Virus record (IMG/VR): IMGVR_UViG_3300028920_000130
Coordinates: 1 to 42,944 of that record
Direction: 5' to 3' (one strand)
Length of the DNA: 42,944 nt
DNA from: a virus
Shown here in pieces: positions 38,275-42,944 of this stretch (position 1 is the stretch's first letter; each line of letters opens with the position of its first letter). The notes under the pieces were generated by a model, which was not told the origin of the DNA, searched no databases, and saw only the letters and a program-made list of their open reading frames with translations. The position numbers and the translations under genes were made by a program.

Positions 38275-38503
38275 CGTCGGCCTCCTTCTCGATTCGCCTT
38301 GCTGCGAACCCGCTCGGCGCGATGATGAGATCGCACCACGGCTCCCACTGGTCGCAGACGCCATCGGATAGAACTCCGTTTCCGTACATGGCCGAGCCGT
38401 CCTCGCACTTCCATCGCTCGCAAAAGACACGCGTCGGATGGATGTCCTGCGTCGAACGGGTCGGCAGCTTCGCCCACTTGCAGTCTCGGCATGCGCGGGT
38501 CAA
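38261..38503 (-). CDS. Small Cys-rich (zinc-binding) protein
   Basis: This 80-residue product begins TRACRDCKWA and has FCERWKCEDGSAMYGNGV, then VCDQWEPWCD, a pattern (CxxC ... CxxxxC ... C) known from small phage zinc-finger proteins of unknown function. The TTG start at 38503 overlaps the preceding stop (TTGA). It ends EADDETP within the 23-base junction repeat. Confidence 0.55.
   Translation of the reverse strand: MTRACRDCKWAKLPTRSTQDIHPTRVFCERWKCEDGSAMYGNGVLSDGVCDQWEPWCDLIIAPSGFAARRIEKEADDETP
38263..38285 (-). repeat. 23-base junction repeat, second copy
   Basis: This is identical to 38100-38122, with 163 bases between copy starts, at the start of the 58-residue membrane-protein gene. 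The insert between the copies is exactly one small gene, as if it had been inserted or could be deleted by recombination at the repeats. Confidence 0.85.
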
Positions 38504-38613
38504 CGGTCACGATCCCCATTGTGTAGCAAGCCCCAGAAGCAACCTAAAAGCGTAATGCCGGTGAGGAACAAGCCAACAAACAAGATCACTCGCAGGACGA
38601 TCTCTTGATTCAT
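38500..38613 (-). CDS. Tiny single-span membrane protein
   Basis: This 37-residue ORF starts at ATG 38613, overlapping the preceding stop (ATGA), with the ribosome site inside the junction repeat. One hydrophobic helix (VILFVGLFLTGITLLGCFWG) makes up most of the product. It may be a membrane accessory protein; no known family. Confidence 0.5.
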   Translation of the reverse strand: MNQEIVLRVILFVGLFLTGITLLGCFWGLLHNGDRDR

Positions 38614-38900
38614 CTGACCGCCTCCATCTTCCGCAGTATCTCGTCCGCCTCGCAAACGCGGCATTCGATTCTCTCGGGTGGGAATTGCTGATCGGCCAAC
38701 GCAAGCCTTGGTTCGTTGCATTCGATCCAGCATACAGCTTCTTGCCACGTTTCGAGTACGCGGCAATGCGCCTGCCCATCGAAATCCTCGTAACGAACGC
38801 AGAAGCCGCCCGTATCGAACGGCGTCACGCTCACGTTTTCGCGGGCGATGATCCCGAGATCACGCCGACCCCGCATCCAGTCCCACCATCGCTTACCCAC
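38610..38900 (-). CDS. Small protein with C-terminal ADEILRKME motif, function unknown
   Basis: This 96-residue protein starts at GTG 38900, with GGAGG 6 bases upstream inside the end of the previous gene. The middle (GGFCVRYEDFDGQAHCRVLE) is beta-rich, and two CxxC-like pairs are present (CWIEC, ECRVCE). Its last 11 codons (ADEILRKMEAVR) match the end of the SbcD-like protein in DNA and protein. Function unknown. Confidence 0.5.
   Translation of the reverse strand: MGKRWWDWMRGRRDLGIIARENVSVTPFDTGGFCVRYEDFDGQAHCRVLETWQEAVCWIECNEPRLALADQQFPPERIECRVCEADEILRKMEAVR
38614..38649 (-). repeat. Junction repeat, copy A (ADEILRKME type)
   Basis: Bases 38614-38634 recur exactly at 38900-38920, and 38621-38649 recur at 39226-39254 with one mismatch. 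The repeat encodes the end of one gene and supplies the GGAGG site for the next. Confidence 0.8.
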
Positions 38901-39033
38901 TGACCGCCTCCATCTTCCGCTTGATCCACCGCCACGCTCTCCGCAAATCGACGAGCAACAGGAGGCAGAACCGACGCTTCGCCTTCGCAAGTTGCTCGCA
39001 CTGGTACGCGAAGGAATCCTCGATACGCTTCAT
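38893..39033 (-). CDS. Small basic protein, function unknown
   Basis: This 46-residue ORF starts at ATG 39033 in an ATGA overlap. The product (CEQLAKAKRRFCLLLLVDLR, then WRWIKRKMEAVSG) has a short hydrophobic patch in a basic helix. Its last codons are part of the 21-base repeat shared with 38614-38634. Confidence 0.45.
   Translation of the reverse strand: MKRIEDSFAYQCEQLAKAKRRFCLLLLVDLRRAWRWIKRKMEAVSG
38900..38920 (-). repeat. Junction repeat, copy B
   Basis: These 21 bases are identical to 38614-38634, at the end of the 46-residue gene. They carry the ribosome site for the GTG at 38900. Confidence 0.8.
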
Positions 39034-39218
39034 CGGAACAGGTTCCTTGCCTCAAGGTCTTGGCCGATAGCGTGCAGTGTTAGGGCGACTTCCCGGCGCA
39101 GCTTGTCGGCCATCTTCTCGCGTGGCGGCATCCACGGCCACCACTTCCGCAACCATGTCCGCATGCGACTCTCGGGAACGTACTCCGGCAAGCGAATCGT
39201 GATTCCGTGATCGGTCAT
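39030..39218 (-). CDS. Small protein, function unknown
   Basis: This 62-residue protein starts at ATG 39218, overlapping the SbcD-like stop (ATGA), with its ribosome site in the junction repeat. It has a Trp-rich basic patch (RMRTWLRKWWPWMPPRE) and a helical C-terminus (DKLRREVALTLHAIGQDLEA). No family recognised. Confidence 0.45.
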   Translation of the reverse strand: MTDHGITIRLPEYVPESRMRTWLRKWWPWMPPREKMADKLRREVALTLHAIGQDLEARNLFR

Positions 39219-40267
39219 CCTAGCCCCTCCATCTTCCGCAGGATCTCGTCCGCCCGCGCCGGGCGCTCGTCGCCCCAGTACGCCTCCAGCTTCTCCCGCT
39301 CGCCCTTCGCCTCCGCGACCTCCGCGCCCCGTGTCCTCGTATCGGCTATCACCTTCGGCTCGATCACGTAGTCCGTCCACCCCGCTTCTTTGGCAACCAC
39401 TTCGGCCGCCCCTCGGGCCACTCCGCGTGCTGGCTCATCCACGCGATAGCGAAATCGCACAAACGAGCGTCCCGTCGGGCTGCTTTGATCGCATCCCTCA
39501 ACACCGACAGGAAGGCTTTCAAGCAAACGTAGGCGATTCGTAGTCGCATCCCACTCTCCTTCAACACAAACGAGTTGCCGCCCATACGGCCCGAACCACT
39601 CCCACTCCTTCGCGTCCGTGTCGTAGATGCCGAAGCCCTTCGCCGCGTCGTCGCCGAAGCGCATCTGCCGAATGCCGCCGACGTACCAGGCGCACTCCCC
39701 CACCTGCTGCCGGCGATGGTAGTGCCCGAGGAACGTCGGCACCGTGAAGTCTGCCGCCGTGAGAACTGAGGAGACCTTGCCCGTCGTCTCCTGACCCCCG
39801 TCGAGTTGCGCGCCAACGAGGTCGCAGTGGGCCAGCAGCACGTCCGGCTTCTCCGCGAGCAGTCCGCGCACAACGTCAGCGTAGAGCGCCGCGCCGTTCT
39901 CGACCTTGACCGTCGGCCACGGGGCGCAGGCTATGTCGAGATCGCAAACATTCGCGACGCCTGGAATCGTGAATGCGTGAACGTGGACAAGGTGGAGCAT
40001 GGCCTCGATGTCCAGCGGGTCGTCGTGATTGCCACGGATCGCAACGACCGGTGGCTCCAGAGACTTGAGGAAGGACCATACCGCCCGCCGCTCCGCGCTC
40101 GTTGACTTCCCATCGTAGAGGTCGCCCGCGATCAAGACGGCGTCCGCGTCTTGGTCGTGGATCTCGCGCGCGATCTCTCGCAGAATCCGCGCCTGCTCCT
40201 CCAGCGGCACGTCCGACCGGCACGGGCGCTCGGTGATGTGAAGGTCAGCGACTACGGCTAGACGCAT
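39215..40267 (-). CDS. SbcD/gp47-like metallophosphoesterase nuclease
   Basis: This 350-residue protein shows the full motif series of the calcineurin-like nuclease family: ADLHITE (D8, H10), IAGDLYDG (D49), IRGNHDDP (N80, H81), LLAHCDL and FLGHYHRRQ. It is the nuclease partner of the SbcC-like ATPase encoded downstream; together they should trim or open DNA ends. Seven small ORFs lie between the two partners, an unusual separation. The C-terminus ADEILRKMEGLG belongs to the junction repeat. ATG 40267 overlaps the preceding gene by 10 bases. Confidence 0.85.
   Translation of the reverse strand: MRLAVVADLHITERPCRSDVPLEEQARILREIAREIHDQDADAVLIAGDLYDGKSTSAERRAVWSFLKSLEPPVVAIRGNHDDPLDIEAMLHLVHVHAFTIPGVANVCDLDIACAPWPTVKVENGAALYADVVRGLLAEKPDVLLAHCDLVGAQLDGGQETTGKVSSVLTAADFTVPTFLGHYHRRQQVGECAWYVGGIRQMRFGDDAAKGFGIYDTDAKEWEWFGPYGRQLVCVEGEWDATTNRLRLLESLPVGVEGCDQSSPTGRSFVRFRYRVDEPARGVARGAAEVVAKEAGWTDYVIEPKVIADTRTRGAEVAEAKGEREKLEAYWGDERPARADEILRKMEGLG
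39226..39254 (-). repeat. Junction repeat, copy C
   Basis: This 29-base copy with one mismatch to 38621-38649 lies at the end of the SbcD-like gene. It carries the ribosome site for the 62-residue gene. Confidence 0.8.
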
Positions 40268-40479
40268 GAGAATGATCCTGGAATCGTCGCCAATAGCCTG
40301 CTACGAATCGCGCTCGTCCCACCCGTGCAAAGAAGCCGGATCTCCAAGTGCGCCGTTCCTACGAGGTAGCCACGGGTATAGGCTTCCGCCGTAGCCAAGT
40401 GGTGATACTTCCGGCCAAAGAGGCCGGCGTCGTAGCCTTCCTGCCATGTCTTCGGTATGTATTCGTTCTCGTCGCTCAT
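40258..40479 (-). CDS. Small protein, function unknown
   Basis: This 73-residue protein starts at ATG 40479, with GGAGG 10 bases upstream. It has an acidic start (SDENEYIPKTWQEGYDAGLF), typical of short phage proteins with a WQEGYDAGxxG motif, and an aliphatic end. No function known. It overlaps the SbcD-like start by 10 bases. Confidence 0.5.
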   Translation of the reverse strand: MSDENEYIPKTWQEGYDAGLFGRKYHHLATAEAYTRGYLVGTAHLEIRLLCTGGTSAIRSRLLATIPGSFSCV

Positions 40480-40628
40480 CGTTTCGTGGCCTCCTTCAGC
40501 CTTCGCAGGTCGCGCTGCTCACGCGGCTTGACGCGCTCGTACTGGCAGACCGGGCAGAGGATCCGCAGCGGCTCGCCGTCGTGCTGCTCCCACTTCGCCC
40601 CGCACTGGTAGCAGAGACGCGCGATCAT
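40476..40628 (-). CDS. Small zinc-ribbon protein
   Basis: This 50-residue ORF encodes LCYQCGAKWEQHDGEPLRIL followed by CPVCQYERV, a classic two-CXXC zinc ribbon, and then a basic helix (REQRDLRRLKEATKR). ATG 40628 has GGGAGG 5 bases upstream. Probably binds nucleic acid or a polymerase; the target is unknown. Confidence 0.6.
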   Translation of the reverse strand: MIARLCYQCGAKWEQHDGEPLRILCPVCQYERVKPREQRDLRRLKEATKR

Positions 40629-40732
40629 CGGTTCCTCCCGTAGCGCCACCGCTCAATCACCATACCGAGCGACTCCCCTCCGATCACGCACGTACACCAC
40701 GCGATGAAGACCAGGAACAGCTTCGGCCCCAT
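40625..40732 (-). CDS. Tiny membrane protein
   Basis: This 35-residue ORF starts at ATG 40732 (TGATG overlap) and ends in ATGA with the next gene. It has one hydrophobic segment (LFLVFIAWCTCVIGG) and a basic end. Translation is likely from the tight coupling; function unknown. Confidence 0.4.
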   Translation of the reverse strand: MGPKLFLVFIAWCTCVIGGESLGMVIERWRYGRNR

Positions 40733-41631
40733 CAGAACGGCACCTCGTCGGGCTGGTCGCCCTCCGCGAGCTCCTTCACACGCAGCGAGACCTTGTCCGC
40801 CAACGCCGTCGCGTCCTTCACCGTGAACTCCGCGCGCTCCTTGCCAGTCTCACGGACCAGGCGCCGGAACTCTTCCGTCGGAAACTTCTGCTCCTTCGCG
40901 TATGTCCACAGGTCTTCCAGCATCGCCTGCGCCTTCTCGCTCGGCTCGTCGTCCGTGGGCTCTTCCTTCGCCTCCTGCACGATGTCCGGCCCGACGCTCC
41001 CACGGTCAGCGGGCGGGTAGAGCTGCGCCTGCGCGTTGCTCATGTTCGACAGCAGCGTCCGCTTCGCGTCGGCATCCTCGCTGTCGAGGATCAGCTTCGC
41101 GATCGCAAACGGCTTCGCCAGTTCCTCGGCCGTGTAGCCCGACCGGATCGCCAGACACGATCGCATCGCTCGGAGCAGCGCCTTCGACGCGCACTCCTCC
41201 GCAGCGTACTTCCGTTTCTGCTGCAACGCCCGGTCCGTCGAACCGCTGGCGTCCTTCGCACCGTCGCGGTAGTCGAGCTCCTTCGTCCCGCTCGCCTCGC
41301 GTGAGAGCCCGTCGGGGTCCACGACGCGGATGCGCGCGCGGAACCCGTAGACGTGCGGGATCGTGCGGTCGTCTGTCCGCGTGACCTCGAGGACCGACAC
41401 GCCAGCCGCCGCGGCCATGCGCTCGATCGCCACCTTCGTCAAGCACACCTTGTCCGCCACGCGGTAGGTGTCGCCGCTCTTTGGTGACGGGTCGACCTTC
41501 ACCACGCGGATGCTCATGCGCGCGCCCTGCGGGATGTCCTGCTGCGCAACGACGGGCGTCAGCACGTTGAACTCGTCGGGCGAGTACTGCGCGAGCTCGC
41601 CCCCGCCTCGGACTGCGATCTCCTTCGTCAT
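40732..41631 (-). CDS. Putative recombination/ssDNA-associated protein with SSB-like C-terminal tip
   Basis: This 299-residue protein has a globular N-terminal half (SIRVVKVDPSPKSGDTYRVA, then KVCLTKVAIERMAAAAGV), a helical central part (QQKRKYAAEECASKALLRAM, then GYTAEELAKPFAIAKLIL) and an acidic end finishing DEVPF, which resembles the DDIPF-type tip by which SSB and phage ssDNA-binding proteins recruit partners. I recognise the general family from siphophage early regions but not its proven function. Location upstream of SbcD/SbcC genes supports a recombination or ssDNA-annealing role. The ATG overlaps the HNH stop. Confidence 0.45.
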   Translation of the reverse strand: MTKEIAVRGGGELAQYSPDEFNVLTPVVAQQDIPQGARMSIRVVKVDPSPKSGDTYRVADKVCLTKVAIERMAAAAGVSVLEVTRTDDRTIPHVYGFRARIRVVDPDGLSREASGTKELDYRDGAKDASGSTDRALQQKRKYAAEECASKALLRAMRSCLAIRSGYTAEELAKPFAIAKLILDSEDADAKRTLLSNMSNAQAQLYPPADRGSVGPDIVQEAKEEPTDDEPSEKAQAMLEDLWTYAKEQKFPTEEFRRLVRETGKERAEFTVKDATALADKVSLRVKELAEGDQPDEVPF

Positions 41632-42317
41632 TTCGCTCTCCTCGCTTTCTTCGGTGCATATTTTTCCAATTGTCGCAGTAGAAATCCAGGCTCAGATAGT
41701 AAGTGCTCGCGAGAACCGAGAAGGCTTGTAATCCGATGCGCCAACCGGTGGCATGTTGGGCACAGAACAATCAGATTCGCCCGCGTGTTAAGTCCGCACC
41801 ACTGTCGAGGCACTATATGGTGGATTTGTAACACGCTGTAAATGCGCCCAAGCGCCATGGCTTGACCTTGAAGCCCTTTCGGGGTGGTGTATCCGCAAGC
41901 GCTGCACATGGGCTGTTCTCGTAGCAAGGCATCGCGCATATCTATTGGAAGTCCACGCACGTCCCGGCCCCGCGCACTTACTGGAACGCGAAAGAACGCA
42001 TGGTGTTCACGATTTTTCCGCGCACCAGAAACACAATCCGGACAGTATCTTTTCTTTCCAACAATAGCGCGGCCACATCTTTTGCATTCGCCCAATTTCC
42101 TTGAGAGGAATCGCCATCCTGCCCCTTGCCCCCGAATACAATCAGGGCATAGTGACGCCCGGTGCCAATCCGCCTCATCCACTTTTCGATCGACAATGAC
42201 AAAAAACTTGCTGGCAGGAAAGGACGCGCCGCAACACTTGCACCTTATCTCTTCGTATTCTTCAGCAAGGCATCGACTCGGCATTGTTATGTAAACTGCC
42301 TCGGCTGTCCTGCTCAT
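41628..42317 (-). CDS. HNH endonuclease with N-terminal zinc knuckles
   Basis: This 229-residue protein begins with two zinc knuckles (RCKCCGASF ... LCPDC and CKRCGRAI ... YCPDC) and has a C-terminal HNH domain (MCSACGYT, LQIHHIVPRQWCGLNTRANL, VLCPTCHRLAH), with the catalytic His in IHH and the zinc Cys pairs around it. It could be a homing-type or phage HNH nuclease acting on DNA. The codon use looks less GC-rich than its neighbours, hinting at separate acquisition. It is second in the early operon after the small regulator, with ATGA coupling. Confidence 0.75.
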   Translation of the reverse strand: MSRTAEAVYITMPSRCLAEEYEEIRCKCCGASFPASKFFVIVDRKVDEADWHRASLCPDCIRGQGAGWRFLSRKLGECKRCGRAIVGKKRYCPDCVSGARKNREHHAFFRVPVSARGRDVRGLPIDMRDALLREQPMCSACGYTTPKGLQGQAMALGRIYSVLQIHHIVPRQWCGLNTRANLIVLCPTCHRLAHRITSLLGSREHLLSEPGFLLRQLEKYAPKKARRAK

Positions 42318-42490
42318 GACTCTCTAGTTCCTCGGCCACGTTCGATCTTCTCTTCGATCGCGTCCTCGAGCCAACTTGTCAGCGTCACTCCACGCAACGC
42401 TGCCTGCGCCTTCGCGAGCCGATACAATCGCTCGTCAAGAATGCGCAATGTCCTGTACTTGAGCCGTGTCGGGATCCGTTTCCTTGCCAT
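42314..42490 (-). CDS. Ribbon-helix-helix regulator (putative)
   Basis: This 58-residue protein has a basic N-terminal strand (RKRIPTRLKYRTLRILDERL), a helix (YRLAKAQAALRGVTLTSWLE) and a second helix (DAIEEKIERG), the Arc/MetJ/CopG fold. It is the first gene after the likely early promoter, and a palindrome and direct repeats overlap that promoter, so autoregulation is likely. ATG 42490 is very close to the possible start point; a GGAGG site is not present, so translation may begin near the 5' end of the transcript. Confidence 0.6.
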   Translation of the reverse strand: MARKRIPTRLKYRTLRILDERLYRLAKAQAALRGVTLTSWLEDAIEEKIERGRGTRES

Positions 42491-42525
42491 GCGCTATATG
42501 TAGCATATAGTGCGCTATTTGTCCA
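42491..42525 (-). promoter_or_regulatory. Early promoter and operator ahead of the RHH gene
   Basis: The minus strand has TGGACA (42525-42520), 17 bases, then TGC-TACATA (-10 at 42502-42497). A palindrome CTATATG-TAG-CATATAG (42494-42510) covers the -10, and a 10-base direct repeat with one mismatch (42491-42500 and 42512-42521) has its copies 21 bases apart, two helical turns. These are typical operator features for a ribbon-helix-helix repressor. The start point would lie close to the ATG. Confidence 0.5.
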
Positions 42526-42541
42526 GCGTTTTTTTTCGCGC

Positions 42542-42574
42542 GGGGCGAACGCCGTTTAGGCGGGAGAACGCCCC
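42542..42574. terminator. Hairpin at the end of the tail operon
   Basis: A 6-bp outer stem (42542-42547 with 42569-42574) encloses a second short stem. It lies 56 bases after the stop of the last tail-side gene (42630) and before the early promoter. A run of eight T/A (42529-42536) follows, but as A on the minus strand, so it is not a standard terminator for that strand. Confidence 0.35.
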
Positions 42575-42629
42575 AAATCACCCGGGAAATATGGCCAATC
42601 CTGACGATTCTAAGGGGTCTGCGAAGCCG
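42575..42629. other. Intergenic stretch without gene
   Basis: Between the hairpin at 42542-42574 and the stop of the junction-spanning gene I see nothing I can support as a gene or signal. Confidence 0.5.
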
Positions 42630-42944
42630 CTAGAGGACGCCCCGGGCCTTGAGCACGAAATACCCCACGCCGGCGATCGTGCCGCCGATCACGAGGCCAG
42701 CGCCGAGGAGGGACAGGGCAATGACCTTCACGCTGATGCCGGTCCCGTTGCTGGCCTTCGTCTTGCCGTTGGAGATCCGCCGCTCGATGTCCACGCGGAA
42801 GTTGCCGCAGTTTGCTTGCTGCTCGCGGATCGCTTGCCACTGGTGGGCGTTATCGTCGCGGACGTCCTTGACCTCGGCGCGCACGCCCTTGATCTCCGCG
42901 AGGATCGTTCGCAACGCTGCCGAAATGGATCCGCCGAAAATCTC
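42630..42944 (-). CDS. Small coiled-coil/membrane protein, C-terminal part (begins at 157)
   Basis: This is the continuation of the gene starting at 157. It holds residues 4-107 and the TAG at 42632-42630. After a charged, helical N-terminal half (KGVRAEVKDVRDDNAHQWQA) and a Lys/Asn-rich linker comes one membrane helix (VIALSLLGAGLVIGGTIAGV) near the end. It ends the tail gene series, so it may be a lysis accessory protein or a virion-associated membrane protein. In this copy residue 11 is Ser (TCG) where the copy at 1-157 has Ala (GCG). Confidence 0.7.
   Translation of the reverse strand, partial: EIFGGSISAALRTILAEIKGVRAEVKDVRDDNAHQWQAIREQQANCGNFRVDIERRISNGKTKASNGTGISVKVIALSLLGAGLVIGGTIAGVGYFVLKARGVL
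42797..42944. repeat. Terminal overlap, right copy (repeats 1-148)
   Basis: This is the second copy of the 148-base overlap, with a42923 in place of c127. It closes the genome to a 42796-bp circle; features within it duplicate those at 1-148. Confidence 0.9.

Noticed and set aside
1-42944. CRISPR array, insertion sequence or toxin-antitoxin pair
   Set aside because: No regularly spaced repeats of CRISPR type, no transposase frame with terminal inverted repeats and no convincing two-gene toxin system were found; the RHH gene at 42314-42490 is followed by an HNH gene rather than a toxin.

Overview
The window is one complete-looking, circularly closing tailed-phage genome. The last 148 bases (42797-42944) repeat the first 148 (1-148) with a single mismatch (127 versus 42923), and one reading frame runs unbroken across the joint, so the unit length is 42796 bp. 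The sequence is GC-rich and tightly packed. Every gene I can support is on the minus strand, most adjacent genes overlap by 1-14 bases (ATGA, GTGA or TGATG couplings), and starts are preceded by strong GGAGG-type ribosome sites. A tape measure, a major tail protein and tail-completion genes are present and I see no sheath, so this is most likely a siphovirus. I see no integrase, repressor cassette or partition system, so the lifestyle is probably lytic. The host cannot be told; a heptosyltransferase-like gene hints at a Gram-negative host.

In transcription order (high to low coordinates): (1) 42490-35967 is an early/recombination block: ribbon-helix-helix regulator, HNH nuclease, a protein with an SSB-like tail, several tiny zinc-ribbon and membrane proteins, and an SbcD/SbcC (gp47/gp46-type) pair. 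(2) 35970-34423 holds small zinc-binding ORFs, a tRNA-Pro, an abnormal tRNA-like element and a dense run of inverted repeats that may be one or more structured RNAs, followed by a promoter/operator region. (3) 34422-30074 holds an HTH regulator, a replication initiator whose own gene carries an origin-like cluster (phased short repeats, a pentanucleotide purine tract, a 26-bp palindrome), a loader-like gene, a MazG-like gene, a sugar aminotransferase, an LLH-type holin and a possible amidase. (4) 30077-24828 is an array of very small ORFs, a radical SAM protein, a cytosine-5 methyltransferase whose catalytic core lies in a different frame from its ends, and a membrane-anchored lytic transglycosylase, closed by a good Rho-independent terminator at 24771-24801.

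(5) 24685-14738 is the packaging and head module: terminase small and large subunits, a portal fused to a MuF-type head protein, a protease-scaffold with a likely nested scaffold start, a decoration protein, the major capsid protein, a LamG-connector fusion and tail-completion genes. (6) 14741-9137 interrupts the structural cluster with seven sugar- and methyl-transfer genes (GT9-like heptosyltransferase, three class I methyltransferase-fold proteins, three GT-A type glycosyltransferases, one of them double). (7) 9146-1, continuing to 42630, is the tail: major tail protein, chaperone with a poly-A slippery site for -1 frameshifting, tape measure, a small tail protein, a beta-helix tail protein, a LamG-bearing tail protein and a small membrane protein that crosses the joint.

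A working model is that the phage makes and attaches its own modified sugars. The glycosyl/methyl island sits exactly between tail completion and the major tail protein, two virion proteins carry LamG (sugar-binding type) domains, and a DegT-type aminotransferase lies elsewhere in the genome. Functions are read from motifs I can see and from family knowledge; no database search was run.
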